Source: Podospora pseudoanserina (Eukaryota > Ascomycota > Sordariomycetes > Sordariales > Podosporaceae). Taken from it: DNA of 64,000 bases. Where the stretch lies: contig NC_085920.1 of the NCBI RefSeq assembly GCF_035222485.1, positions 1,736,001-1,800,000 of the forward strand. The letters are read 5' to 3'. The position numbers were made by a program, and so were the translations under genes. Below are positions 47,506-57,904 of the stretch, piece by piece. The stretch's first letter is position 1; every line of letters starts with the position of its first letter. The notes under the pieces were generated by a model. It made no database searches and was not told where the DNA came from. It worked only from the letters and a program-made list of their open reading frames with translations.

Positions 47506-47910
47506 ATGCACTTCATCAAGCTTCTCACCGCAGCCACTGCCTTCGCAGTCGGCACCTCCGCCTGGAACATCCCACGACAGGCAAACGGCACAGTCACCGT
47601 CACTCAAACCGTGACTTCCTTCCTTACCGCTCCTTGTGACCCTGCCACCACCGTCATCTCAACTCAACCACCCTTGTCTACCACCGCACTGCCTGTCACA
47701 AGCTGCACACCATCACCTTCTCGTCCTTCACCTGTTCAGCCCGGGGCAGTATGCAACTGCTTTGCCTGGCATTATGTACGATCGGGTGACAACTGCTGGG
47801 AGTTGTCGCAGAGATATGGGATTACGGAAGCGCAGATTCAGGCCTGGAACACCGAGGTTGGACCGAGTTGTGAGATTTGGTTGGATTACTTTGTTTGCAT
47901 TGGTGCTTGA
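47506..47910 (+). CDS. Secreted LysM-domain protein (effector-like)
   Basis: A single exon of 134 residues. The signal peptide is MHFIKLLTAATAFAVGTSA. A Thr/Ser/Pro-rich spacer of about 60 residues (VTVTQTVTSFLTAPCD, SPSRPSPVQP) is followed by one LysM module at about 86-132: CNCFAWHYVRSGDNCWELSQ, YGITEAQIQAWNTEVGPSC, LDYFVCIGA. LysM modules bind chitin or related N-acetylglucosamine polymers; short secreted fungal versions mask wall chitin from host or competitor recognition. Four Cys in the module fit the fungal disulfide-bearing LysM subtype. Standalone gene with its own TATA box. Confidence 0.92.
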   Translation: MHFIKLLTAATAFAVGTSAWNIPRQANGTVTVTQTVTSFLTAPCDPATTVISTQPPLSTTALPVTSCTPSPSRPSPVQPGAVCNCFAWHYVRSGDNCWELSQRYGITEAQIQAWNTEVGPSCEIWLDYFVCIGA

Positions 47911-48286
47911 GCTGTCAACTAAGGGATTGCGGGGGGAGCAAGGAAGGCCTTGCGGGGGAGAAATGGTCGGATGAAATGGTGGATGAGATGATGGATGAGA
48001 TGAATGAACTAGGTAAAAGGACATAGCTTTTTCAGGTCACAAAAATATGCATTGTGTTAGTTTTGAAGTCTTGAAGTGTAAAATGATAAAAAGTGTATTA
48101 AATGAAAGCACGCTAAGTATGCCTCCCTGGTACCTGTTTTTGGCCTTTTCGTCTTAGATGGAATCTTACGCAAACGGCTAATTATCCTGAAAGCCAGCCC
48201 AATTAGTACCTATGAAGGGTAACTGCTCTTTTTTTTAATTTTTTTTTCCGGAGATTTTAGGTGATGATGAGATGGCCATGACACAG
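47911..48286. other. Convergent 3' intergenic region
   Basis: Contains two T-rich runs near 48231-48247 and no gene. Confidence 0.5.
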
Positions 48287-49356
48287 CTAGTACTGAGCAG
48301 CAGAAGAATCATATCTCATCCTCGCGACAATTTCATCCAGAAACCCCCACTCAATCCGGTTATGAAGAATATGGTACCTCAACAAAAAGTCAAGAATCAC
48401 CAAGCCATTCTCCGGACTAAAGCTGTTAGCAAACAGCTCCCTACCGAGCTCCTGGAAATTCAGCCAGATTAACTCGCTTACATCGCACCCAAGCTCATGG
48501 ACATGTCTGTGCTTGGGAAGGACCACATCAAAGATGTAGCGCCTCGAAACTCGACAGTGCCCTCTCGGGCACTCCCGTATTCGGGGCCATGAATCTGAGT
48601 AGAGCAAATCTTACCCTGGGATGCGAAGAAGGTGTTGTCATCAAACAACCATCTGGAGATATCCTCACCTGCTATACGCTTCAAAGCCGCCAGAGGCGAG
48701 GCATCAAGGGCGGAGACATTGGTAGTGAAGAAGGGAGCCAGCCTTGCGCCGCCACTTTTGGGACCACCAGGGACTCTACGAACAAGGAGCTCATGATCGC
48801 CCTGTGGTGATCGCCAGATGTTGAGGACAGCAAAGTGAGTGGGAATGCCGAGCACAGGGACCAATGTACACGGGACCTTGACCCCAGGGAGAATACCACA
48901 GGTGGAGGTGGAGATCGGAGCCTGAGTGTGCCCAGGAAAGACCATCGGTTGAAGGTTGCCAAACGGATTACCACTCAGGTGCCAAGCAGCGTCAAAGATG
49001 TCCCTGATGGCCTTATTCAGTGTTTCCGGGTTGGTGCAGTATTTGGATTTAAGCTGCATGTGGTTGTTGGGTTGGACTTCAACGTTTTTGGCTTTGATGA
49101 AGTCGAAGAAGGAGGAAAGCCTCCGATCACCCTTGAAAATGCGGGCAGATGATTCGAGAATCACGCCGCACTTTACAACAGTGTCGGAGTCCACAGGGTG
49201 GATTTGATTTCCTCGCTTGAGGAGAATGGTGAAGCGCCAGACGGGGAAGTCTTGACGGGGTTGCCAAACCCTGATACCATCTCCCTCCATGAAACCGTTG
49301 CCTCGCTTGAGGACGGCCAGGATGCGGCCGGTATCGGGCACAGGTGTGGAAGCCAT
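48287..49356 (-). CDS. Nudix-like protein (DUF4743 plus Nudix fold) lacking the Nudix box
   Basis: Exons 48615-49356 and 48287-48549 (GTAAGA donor, GTCGAG acceptor, 65-base intron) give 334 residues. The start was placed at MASTPVPDTGRIL; an in-frame upstream extension looks like leader. The N-terminal half (FPVWRFTILLKRGN, DTVVKCGVILESSARIFK) matches the leading domain of fungal thiamine-pyrophosphokinase-like Nudix proteins. The C-terminal half has HFAVLNIW, ELLVRRVPGGPKSGG, RYIFDVVLPKHRHVHELG and NGLVILDFLLRYHIL in the right order. However, where the catalytic GX5EX7REUXEEXGU box should lie the sequence is SPLAALKRIAGEDISRW, without the key Glu residues. A pseudoenzyme, or one evolving freely, is likely. 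Confidence 0.65.
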
Positions 49357-49869
49357 TTTTTGATGTGTTGTCTTGACCAAGCAGAGGGTCTTGATGTGTT
49401 GCCAAAGTAATCCTTGCTTCGATGCAAAATGTTCACGTAAAATGAAGGCTGATGCCAGAAATAAAAGACGTTTCACTTCAGGTAACCTTGACGTGGTTAA
49501 ATAGAATCTTAAGAGTCTAGAACACAACAGAAATATTTGTTTTGTTCTGAGACATCTCTGCTGGTGGCCGAACAAAGCTTAAGGGGTGCAACAATAGTAT
49601 TGTCGCACTGTGGCGAGAGCAAGCAAGTCAATGCCCCCCTTACACACGGGACACTGCAGAACGTTTGGTTGCTCCCCTATGTCATGCACCGTGTTGCCAA
49701 ATTCTGTCCTGTGCTCGTGGAACTGACCTGTGGTTCTGACTTTTATTCCGTCCACGTTCTTTTGACGGTTTTCTTTTTGACGCTGCTAAAACCTGGTTCA
49801 TTCCTCACCGACACAATACACAGCTTGCCTTGCCTGAAATCGCCTGACAACTCACCCGTGGCAACCGCA
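49357..49869. other. Intergenic region
   Basis: Promoter side of the Nudix-like gene. An open plus-strand frame from 49537 has no ATG-linked domain before about 49950, where HET-gene-like sequence begins. Confidence 0.4.
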
Positions 49870-51920
49870 ATGCAACTGAGAAATGCAACAAGACGGCGAC
49901 TTGCGGGGAAAATAGCCAAGGATAATGGGCACATCTCAGAGGACCATGAACGCCCAGGCCCAAGCACGGCGAGATTGTGCGGGCGCTGCAGGTCGATTGC
50001 ATGGAGTAAAGTCTCAAAGTATGTTCTCGCCCAGAGATTGGCTGCGAGAGAGGTGGACAGATATCGGCTACACATGGGAGTAGGAAAATGTTTCTTGACC
50101 CTCAGATGAACGGCAGCATATGGAGCAAATCCACATGCCAAGTGTGTCGCAATATTGGCAACCATCATGCCAGAGTATGGTGGAAAAACCTACATTGTTG
50201 CCGTCACGTCTTACCAAGCCTTCAACACTGCTAGTTCAACTTGGCGAATGCTTCATATTTATGGTCCAAGGGCAATATCCTCATCAGCGGTTTCGAAGAA
50301 GATCCTACCGGAGGGTGGGATGCACTGTTCGAACCAGATCCTCCCGCTTTCCAACGTCCCCTTGTCGAGGACAGAACGGAGAAGAAGGAGTTTGGCGCAC
50401 GACGCATCCTACCGAATGTAGTTAGCTGGGACCTTGTTGCAACTTGGATGGGATATTGCCAGCAGAACCATGGCTTGAGATGTCGCCCCAACATGAGCAG
50501 CCAATTCCCGGGCTACGGATGATAGACTCCCGGGCACGATGCGTGGTCCCTGCACCTGACGGATGCCGTTATGCTGCGTAAATATGTGAGTGCCGTTCCG
50601 ACATTCTGATATCGCTTTGACTTATCGTCCTGCGTTCCTAAACCTGACGCCAAGAAGTGGATTGATTAGGAAAACCCACAGGAAAAGAATGAGCAGATCA
50701 CCAAGATGGACGCCATATACACGTGTGCCGATCTCACCTTTATCTCTATCTCCAGAGAGAGCGCTGCCGAGGGACTTCCTGGCGTTGGCAGTAAAGCCCG
50801 CCAGCCCCAAAAGCGGGTGGTCATTGGTCACGTTGTTCTTACTTAGGTTTTGTCCCATCTTCTGCCACTCCTGGGAAAGTCGAAATGGGCTACAAGGGCC
50901 TGGACGTTTCAAGAAGGGTGCCCGTCTAAACGAAGACTGCTTTTCACCGACCAGCAAGTATTTTACGTGTGTAACAGCATGTACTGTGCCAAGTCCGTGA
51001 GGCCACCACTCGAGAGCGCGGGCCTTGCCTCAATACTTGATTTTACCCATCTATTATCCTTTGTCAGCGAGCCCGTGAGAGGTGTTTTTGAATTCCCTGC
51101 ACACCCAAGCCCACTTGATAAATATGGCCATGGGGCGAGGAGACTTACGTCAGACCTTGTTGTACTCCTGGGGGAATACAGAAAGCAACAACTCTCATTC
51201 GAGTCTGATAGACTTAGCGCATGCATGGGAATCCTGGAAGCAAACCACGAAGCAGAATTCTCGCATCACAAATCACGTTTGGGGTGTGCCTGTAGCTTGG
51301 GAAGCACATCCGTGGGTGTCGTACTTTGCAGACCCATCGGAGCAAGCGAAAAGCCCATGGAAAATAACCTTCTTCTGGATCTACTGGTGCAAAGACAAAC
51401 CCGGTCAACGAAACAAGCACTTCCCCACATGGTCATGGACAAGCCTATCCAGCCCAGTGACCATGAATCACCATCAACCAGCAACCCAGATGGGCACGTC
51501 ATGTTGGCGTGAGACGGGCAATTTTCCGGACAGAGTTGAAATTCAATTTGGTCCATTGTGTGGTTATCCGGCCTTCTCTCCGGAGTCTTTGCCACCGGAG
51601 AGCTTGGCAAATTCTCCGTATCACAAGCTTTCGGAATGTACGAGATACATGCACGTCATGGCATGAACGATTGTGGCTCCGATACAATACTATTACTGGA
51701 GCGAAGACACTCCGTGGCATGAGGTTGATTCCGGATGAATAGTCAATCCCGACAATCCGATGTGGAGCAGTGATGAACCCAAGTGGATAGGATTTAGGCT
51801 CTCGAGAAAACGTTCAAGACCAGTGAGGCCTGGGTGGTATGGGAGGCTCAGGATTTCCGATGATCTCGACAAAATAATCGAGATACATCTGGACACTGAC
51901 GACTCACCTCCCAAGTAGAG
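49870..51920 (+). pseudogene. HET-domain (heterokaryon incompatibility) gene fossil
   Basis: Fossil of a HET-domain gene. An N-terminal LCGRCRSI segment lies at about 49974. Other recognisable family signatures in order are YCQQNHGLRCRP (about 50450), IDSRARCVVPAPDGCRY (about 50522), NEQITKMDAIYTCADLTFI (about 50687), AAEGLPGVGS (about 50765), KWATRAWTFQEG (about 50885) and LLFTDQQVFYVCNSM (about 50940). A post-HET region with VWGVPVAW and HFPTWSWTSL runs to about 51900. The signatures are spread over all three plus-strand frames, so the copy is clearly dead, with several breaks. The family controls self/non-self cell death after hyphal fusion. Sequence is still easily recognised, so decay seems relatively recent. 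Confidence 0.8.
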
Positions 51921-52309
51921 CCTTGCTATTTCCTTTGACCAGTTAAAATCACGAGGGTCACATTGTTTCTATGTCAATTATCCATCCTCTGAGCTTGATC
52001 CAACGATCAGTGTCTGATGAATACTCACGAGTGGCTCGGACTTATGGACATGCCTGGGGATCAATCACTCTACGTCGGGAAAAGCACAGGAACGATGTCA
52101 ATATTGTCCTCCTGTGCCCTTCACGACTTTACCAACCGCCCAAGGTCCAAATGTTTCGCGCATCCTTATCGCCTTGAGTCTGACAATGCTGGATCTGCTG
52201 CTGAAGCAGTATTGATAGAGAACACCAGTTCTCTTCTCGCTTCATCCTCCGCGCCGTCCTTGCAATCCGCCCTTCTGCAATCCGCATCCTCTCACCACAT
52301 TCCTCCAAA
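51921..52309. other. Intergenic region
   Basis: Between the HET fossil and the hydrolase gene. A frame near 52017 (NTHEWLGLMDMPGDQ) may be further HET-gene tail. Confidence 0.35.
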
Positions 52310-53074
52310 ATGGCCAAGCCTGTTTTCGTCCTCCTTCACGGTGCGTGGCACAGTCCGAGCTGCTGGCAGCGTGTCATTACCGAGCTCGAAAAGGCCAGCT
52401 ACAAGGCCGTTGCTCCTGCGTTGCCTTCTTCAAGGTCCACACCACCCACACCCGACTGGTCCAAGGATGTAGAGACAATCTATCAGACTGTTTCAGAGCT
52501 CGTGAAGCAGGAGGATATCATTATGGTCATACATAGCTTCAGCAGAATAACTGGCGGCACAGCACTGGAGGGGCTGGACAAGGATACTTGTATATCCAAA
52601 GGGCTGAAGGGAGGCGTGATTAGACTCATTTACATTACAGCCTTTTTTGTTCCGGAAGGTTTCCAACACTCGCCTAAAGGCACGCGAGACAATATAATCC
52701 CCGAGATGATTACTAGTCTTGATGAAGGAATCGTTACGGTTAAGCCTAAGGATGTTAAGGGCATGTTTTATCAAGATCTTAACGACGAGACCGTCGCTGA
52801 GCTGGCAAAAGAACTACGCCCGCAGAGCCTGGGGGCTTTCTGGAGTACTACCACTCATGCCGCTTGGCGCTATGTCCCGACGACTTACATTCTTACGATG
52901 GGCGACAGACCGACCACCGTTGCTGCGGCACAGTACCTTATCGAATCGGCAAAAGCTAGTGGCCCGTACAAGATTGATATTGTTATTAAAGTAGATATTG
53001 GTTACTCGCCCTTCATTAGCCGACCCGAGTGGACAGCGCACACACTGATCGAAGAGGTAAACAGGCCACTTTAG
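52310..53074 (+). CDS. Alpha/beta-hydrolase family protein with altered active site
   Basis: A single exon of 254 residues, the normal family length. The N-terminus PVFVLLHGAWHSPSCW has the oxyanion HGxWH motif. The expected nucleophile elbow (HSYGG in close relatives) reads IHSFSRITGG: Ser76 is kept but the following glycines are lost. The expected catalytic His (GHSPF near the C-terminus) is Tyr232 in IGYSPFISRPEWTAH. These differences are G-to-A and C-to-T changes, CAC to TAC in the last case, as RIP would produce. The frame is intact, but the product is probably inactive. Its 3' end lies 69 bases from that of the convergent methyltransferase, hinting at a small metabolic gene pair. Confidence 0.75.
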   Translation: MAKPVFVLLHGAWHSPSCWQRVITELEKASYKAVAPALPSSRSTPPTPDWSKDVETIYQTVSELVKQEDIIMVIHSFSRITGGTALEGLDKDTCISKGLKGGVIRLIYITAFFVPEGFQHSPKGTRDNIIPEMITSLDEGIVTVKPKDVKGMFYQDLNDETVAELAKELRPQSLGAFWSTTTHAAWRYVPTTYILTMGDRPTTVAAAQYLIESAKASGPYKIDIVIKVDIGYSPFISRPEWTAHTLIEEVNRPL

Positions 53075-53142
53075 CTGAAATAAATCATTGCTACATAGTT
53101 AGAATAAATGCTCTTCAAACACACCCACTCTATTTTATAGTT

Positions 53143-54288
53143 TCAGCTACCAGGTCTTTGTCCAATAACAGTGAGCCGTCCGACATTATACGCTAAATTC
53201 TGCCGGTTCCGAAACACTTGGGTGATTAGTTCTTTGCAGCGGCTACCTAGGTTCCCTTCTATCTGATCCAAAGCTTTGTAGCTTACTTCTTCCGAAGCTA
53301 TTAAGGTAGTGTCGAGCTGAAATGGTAATAACTCTAAAGGAAACGGACGATTGTTAAGTCTGATGTTTACTAAGCCATTTTGCTCGAAGAATTCAGGAAG
53401 TTTAATTGGCCAACTGGCAACTGTAAGTACTTCTTTGGTGTCTAGGGTGTGGACAGGGAGAGACTTACTTATCAGTTGTCCAGTTTGGTTTTGTTCCACC
53501 TAGTATACCTATTATCTCTAGCAACGGGGTCAGGCTATCTGTGATTTCCTTTCCCTCCTTAGTCCGAATGATCTTCCATCTGCTATAGTCAATCTCTCCC
53601 TACGAGATCCATCCGCCGGGCTCTACGATAAGCACAAGGTATTAGCACACACCGATACATTAGAGCCGGACCTCCCAAGCAGAAAAGTCGGGATGTATAC
53701 TTAACAGCTTGATAAGATTCTGGATTATCGGAGCGGTATCGTTGTTGTGAACGGCTAGATGAAAAAGTTGAATATGGACAATATTATACTTCCCAAGTAA
53801 GTAGTCTGGCAACGGTGCTAAGTAGTCGAGGTTATGAACCGAGACGTTGGGTGGTAGCCATTCCTTGGGTGGACATTGCGTTAAGTCGATATCGAAGCCG
53901 TCGATCCTTGCCGAAGCCGGGAGATATCGCGCCAGGTCCACGAGCCAGATCCTGCAGGCACATATATGGTGTAAGCGACATGCATCTCGCCTACATGGCT
54001 GACAGGAAGGGGAACTATAGATCAAACCGTACCCGGTACCCACTCCTATCTCCGCTACCTGTAGACCGTCGCCATCAGCCGGGATGTTTGGATGGAGAGT
54101 AAATCCACCGTCCTTCCAAAGAAAGTATTGCAGGTTCAACCTAGAACATAAGAAGGTTAGACTTGGATTGACCAACCCCTGAAGGCCAAGGCCAGACAAG
54201 GCGTCTTTGATATTCGCACTGACCGGGCATTGGCCGAAAAGCTCCTCCCTAGGATGTACGCTTCGTCGTCTGCGGTTTCGCTCGCCAT
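53143..54288 (-). pseudogene. LaeA-like SAM-dependent methyltransferase, one in-frame stop
   Basis: Five exons in phase on the minus strand (54224-54288, 54033-54140, 53701-53951, 53469-53622, 53143-53413) would encode 282 codons. SETADDEAYILGR opens the protein. LNLQYFLWKDGG and the SAM motif VAEIGVGTGIWLVDLARYLP follow, the last interrupted by an intron exactly as in relatives. Next come IDGFDIDLTQCPP, YNIVHIQLF, KPGGW, and a C-terminal part with LPEFFEQNGLVNIRL and LAYNVGRLTV. Everything is intact except a TAG at 53600-53602, about codon 149, directly after GGWIS. A CAG or TGG to TAG change fits RIP. Family members act in secondary metabolism or its control. Truncation would remove nearly half of the protein. 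Confidence 0.75.
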
Positions 54289-55510
54289 CCTACACGTAAG
54301 AATCTGAACAGACGAGGTGGATCTAATGGTCGAGTTTGGCAGCCACCAACCAAGGATTTGAACGGGACTCCGACGTATCCGTCAAACATGGCTTTATACA
54401 CTGACCATCTTCACCAAGCCGCGCAATTGCTAGCAGTCATAATTTCGTCGCAGTCCCGTATCACGAGATCTTCCATCACAACACGGCACATGCAGAATAT
54501 CGGCAAAAGGACCGCGCGGAGGGCTGCGGCGTATGTACTGATTAAGTGCCCTACCAATGACTATAACACCAGTCACATCGCACAAGTGGTTGCCTTTGAC
54601 CAAAGCGTTTACCGAGACGATCTTGAAGTGGCCGAAAATGCATTCGAGTGGGAGCATAAGCCTGCATATGCAGCATAGGATCTAGGTTGTCGTGCCGCTC
54701 CCGAAGATCCCGTAGCTATGATAGCTCCGGTGGTAGTACATGCAAAGGTACCGTGGATACGCCCCTGCATTGGTCAGAGATCTACAGAGCCCCAGCCGTG
54801 ACCTTTTTACACCACTATATCGACTGGCCATCAGAACCAATGGCAAGGGAGAACGCAGAACCATGCAACATAGATGAGAAGGAGTTGTGCCACAGCATAC
54901 CTCATACTGTTAAACTTCAACTGCACAATCACCAACCTTCTCCATTTCTGGGACCACAGGATCTATTGTCTGACCAACATTGCTATCACCGTTCTTGTCC
55001 GACCACCTCCGCCATACGGGCCACATTGGTTGCAGAATCGCATTCGAAAGTCCTACGCAGGACCTAGACAGCTGGATAGGCCCGTCCCAGCACGTTGTGC
55101 GGGTAGCATTGTTCCTTTTCCGAGCCTTCCGGGGTTCAGTGTGGATGCGGCACAGGTTCACGATAAGGTACCACGGAATCATTGTCGTCAGCCCGTGGCA
55201 CCAATGTGCAGGAAACCCGACCGAAAAGTCAGCCTCAAAATCCGCCGATGAGCTGAGGCTCCCCGACGCTTATCGGTGGGCGACCATTTCAGATAACCGT
55301 CGGTGTCCCTCAATATCTCGGCCCTGAATCGGCTGTCGCGGAAATTTCATTTCGACTCCCTCATGGCAAGCTGACTGGTGTGCATCGCCTTCATGCACTA
55401 GGGGGGTAATTGTCTAGACAGAGTCACCAACATTAGTTCATCTTTTGATATTGCCAGCTTACTGTCTAAACGGCCACCACTCCTGCCGCAGTGCGGAGCC
55501 GCTCGACACA
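54289..55510. other. Intergenic region
   Basis: No recognised gene. Open frames at 54358-54678 and 54687-55327 overlap each other without domain content. This may be decayed coding DNA. Confidence 0.35.
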
Positions 55511-57027
55511 ATGGCCCCCTACAATGTCCGGATGGTGTTCCCTACCGCGGTTCTAGCGGTGAACAGCGTCGGATTACTCCTGTCCTTCACGGCAGTGGCA
55601 TTGAGGTTCTACTCGCAGTCCCTGCGCGGCACCAAGATGGGACTGTCAGAGTACTCTATCATAGCATCATGGGTGGGTTCTTTTGCCCCTTTTCTCACCC
55701 CCCCCACAACTTCCTGACTGACCACACAACCTAGCTCTTCACCTTCGGCCTCGTCGTCTCGGAAAACTTCACCGTCACCCACGGCGGCGTAGGCCAAGTC
55801 TCCTCTACCGTAACGCCAGAAGAACTCCTCTTCTCCACCAAAGCAAGTCAACCAACCCTACCCACATCCCATGCATCCCGCCAAGACAACCCCCCCCCTT
55901 TCCCAACCCCACCTCATTATTCTAGCAACCCCCCTTTTCCCCCGTAAACACTATCTAACCCCACTCTCTCAGCAATTCATCACCATCGGCGTCTGCGGCT
56001 CATTATCAGTAACCCTAGTCAAAATCTCCCTCCTGTCCTACTTTTTGACAGTCTTCTCGGCCTACTACTGGTTTGTCATTTGCGATTACGTCCTCCTCTT
56101 CCTCACGACCTGCTACGGGATCGCCTTTGTGATTGTCTCGTTGGCTGGTTGCCGCCCGTTTAGCGCAAACTGGGATAAACTCTCGAACCCGGACTTCGTG
56201 TGCATTGAGACGAGCAACTTTTATGTGGCGCAGACGGGGGTGGGGGCGATATTGGATTGCTTGATTTTGCTGCTGCCGGGGGGTGTGATTTTGGGGTTGA
56301 GGAGTATGAGGAGGAGGAGGAAGTGGGGGATTTGGGGGGTTTTAGCTTTGGGATTGTGTAAGTTTCCTTTTTTTTGTCGGGGATTGTTGTTTTTGGTTGA
56401 CGTTGGTGAAAGCGATTTTTCTTTCTCTTTTTCAGCTTTTGAACAGTTGGGATGATTGCTGACTGAACAACCAGAATCTGTGGGGTTTCGATTACGAGGC
56501 TGGTTTACAATAATATGGAGGAGTGGATGGCTACTAACTTTACGGAATACGCTGGGATAGCGGCGTTGCTGGGGGCGTTGGAGGCGAATTTGAGTATTGT
56601 TTGTGCTTGTATGCCTGCTATGCCGGCGCTGTATCACAAGGTGAGGGGACGGTGGAGGAGGGATGGTCTGGAGGAGGGGAAGTTGGGGGGGAATGATAGT
56701 GATGGTGGGGGGAAGGTTGAGGCGGTTGAGAGTGAAAAGATGGCTGATACAAGGGATATTGAAAGTAGGAGGTTGAGGGAGGAGGGGGATAAGCTTTATC
56801 CATTGAGTGTTACCCAAAAGACGGTAGTCACTAGGACTGACAGAGATAGAGAGGTGGAAGCTGGTGAGACAGGGGGAACGGAGTTATGGGCTGGGCCGGG
56901 GGTGGTGGATTTGGATATGCTGGACTTGCCGAGAATGAATAGGGTCCAGACTGGGAGTGAAGCAGGTCAGGGATTGCCAGAGTCACCTTGTTGGGGAGTT
57001 AATCAGGCGAGGAAGTGGATGAGGTGA
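55511..57027 (+). CDS. Fungal rhodopsin-type (PTH11-like) integral membrane protein
   Basis: Exons 55511-55672, 55735-55842, 55973-56355 and 56475-57027 give 401 residues. Helices are visible in TAVLAVNSVGLLLSFTAVAL, FITIGVCGSLSVTLVKISLL, YYWFVICDYVLLFLTTCYGI, GAILDCLILLLPGGVILGL and GIAALLGALEANLSIVCACM. The loop CRPFSANWDK and the helix-7 NLSIVCACMPAM signature are typical of the Fung_rhodopsin family. The tail of about 140 residues is charged and Gly-rich. Intron 2 uses a GC donor (GCAAGT). Intron 3 is less certain: GTAAGT at 56358 is the stronger donor but only GTGTAA at 56356 keeps phase. Possible receptor or sensor; no CFEM domain. Confidence 0.78.
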
Positions 57028-57904
57028 CTGCAAAAAGCTCTCTACATTTTCCTGGTCATTTGTTTTAGAATTGGGGGGTCCCATGATATTACAACCCCTT
57101 TCTTTTCTTCTCTCCCCGATAATTTTTGCAAAACTGCCCCATCGCCAGTAACCGTCATATCCCAAAACACAGGTTCCAGTAGTGCTAGCAACGTTCCGCG
57201 AGCAACCTCCACAACAGCTGTTTGGTGCCGGGCGTATGTCACATAGTTGACCGTTGGCAAGGCAGGTGGTCTCGCACTGGGTGAATGTCTCGGTGTAGCG
57301 AGTAACCTGAAAAATATTCATCATTGGCCATTAGCATCCGACAATCATTTATTTTAGAACAGCAGCGATGTTGGATGTTCACATACCGCAACATTACTCG
57401 TGCTAGTCGCGGTGGCCGTAACCGTCCTGGCAGTCGCCGGCACGGGCGCAACACACCGACACACTTTGGTGATGTCCTCTAGACCCAGCCCGTCGAACCA
57501 GATTGGCGGTATGGCCGCCGCAACAGCGTTGATGACACCTGTCTCCCTTGGCAGTAAACCATTCCCCCCACCAACGTCGGTGGTGACGGAGCACGTCTCG
57601 CTGGTAATGGTTGTGTCTGTGAATACGGTGGTGGGGGCGTAGGTGATGGAGGTGACTGTGACGGTTTTTGTCTGTCGGCCGGGCGGGGTGAGGATGTCGT
57701 TGCAGAAGAGGACGATGTCGGGGAGGGTGAGTAGGCATTTGGGGAGGGTGGTGCAGAAGAGGGGATGGATTGGATGTGAGGGGGGGTGATGAAGGGTTTG
57801 AGGGGGAAGGGGCGGCAGTAGGGTTCTGTTTTTGGGGTGTCGGGTTTGGCTGTGCTTGGGGTGAGTATGGCACTCAGTGCCAGGGTGTAGGGGAGAAGAT
57901 GCAT
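56983..57904 (-). CDS. Secreted Cys-rich protein, frame changes at a poly-C run
   Basis: The minus strand begins at 57904 with signal peptide MHLLPYTLALSAILTPSTA and continues KPDTPKTEPYCRPFPLKPF. Past a C7 run near 57781-57787 the conserved-looking sequence moves to another frame: CTTLPKCLLTLPDIVLFCN, TVTVTSITYAPTTVFTDTT, PPIWFDGLGLEDITKVCRC. An intron (57307-57386, GTATGT...TTCAG) leads to exon 2 with VTRYTETFTQCETTCLANGQ and CCGGCSRN. The gene overlaps the 3' end of its convergent neighbour by 45 bases if the stop at 56983 is used. The frame change may be a homopolymer sequencing error, a real mutation or an unrecognised intron. Unknown family, extracellular. Confidence 0.5.

Noticed and set aside
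49537-49869. Upstream part of a 190-codon plus-strand frame before the HET fossil
   Set aside because: The part before 49870 has no HET-family features and contains no supported start.
54353-54362. GGATTTGAAC, resembling a tRNA B box on the minus strand
   Set aside because: The flanks do not form a T-arm or acceptor stem, so a tRNA is not supported.
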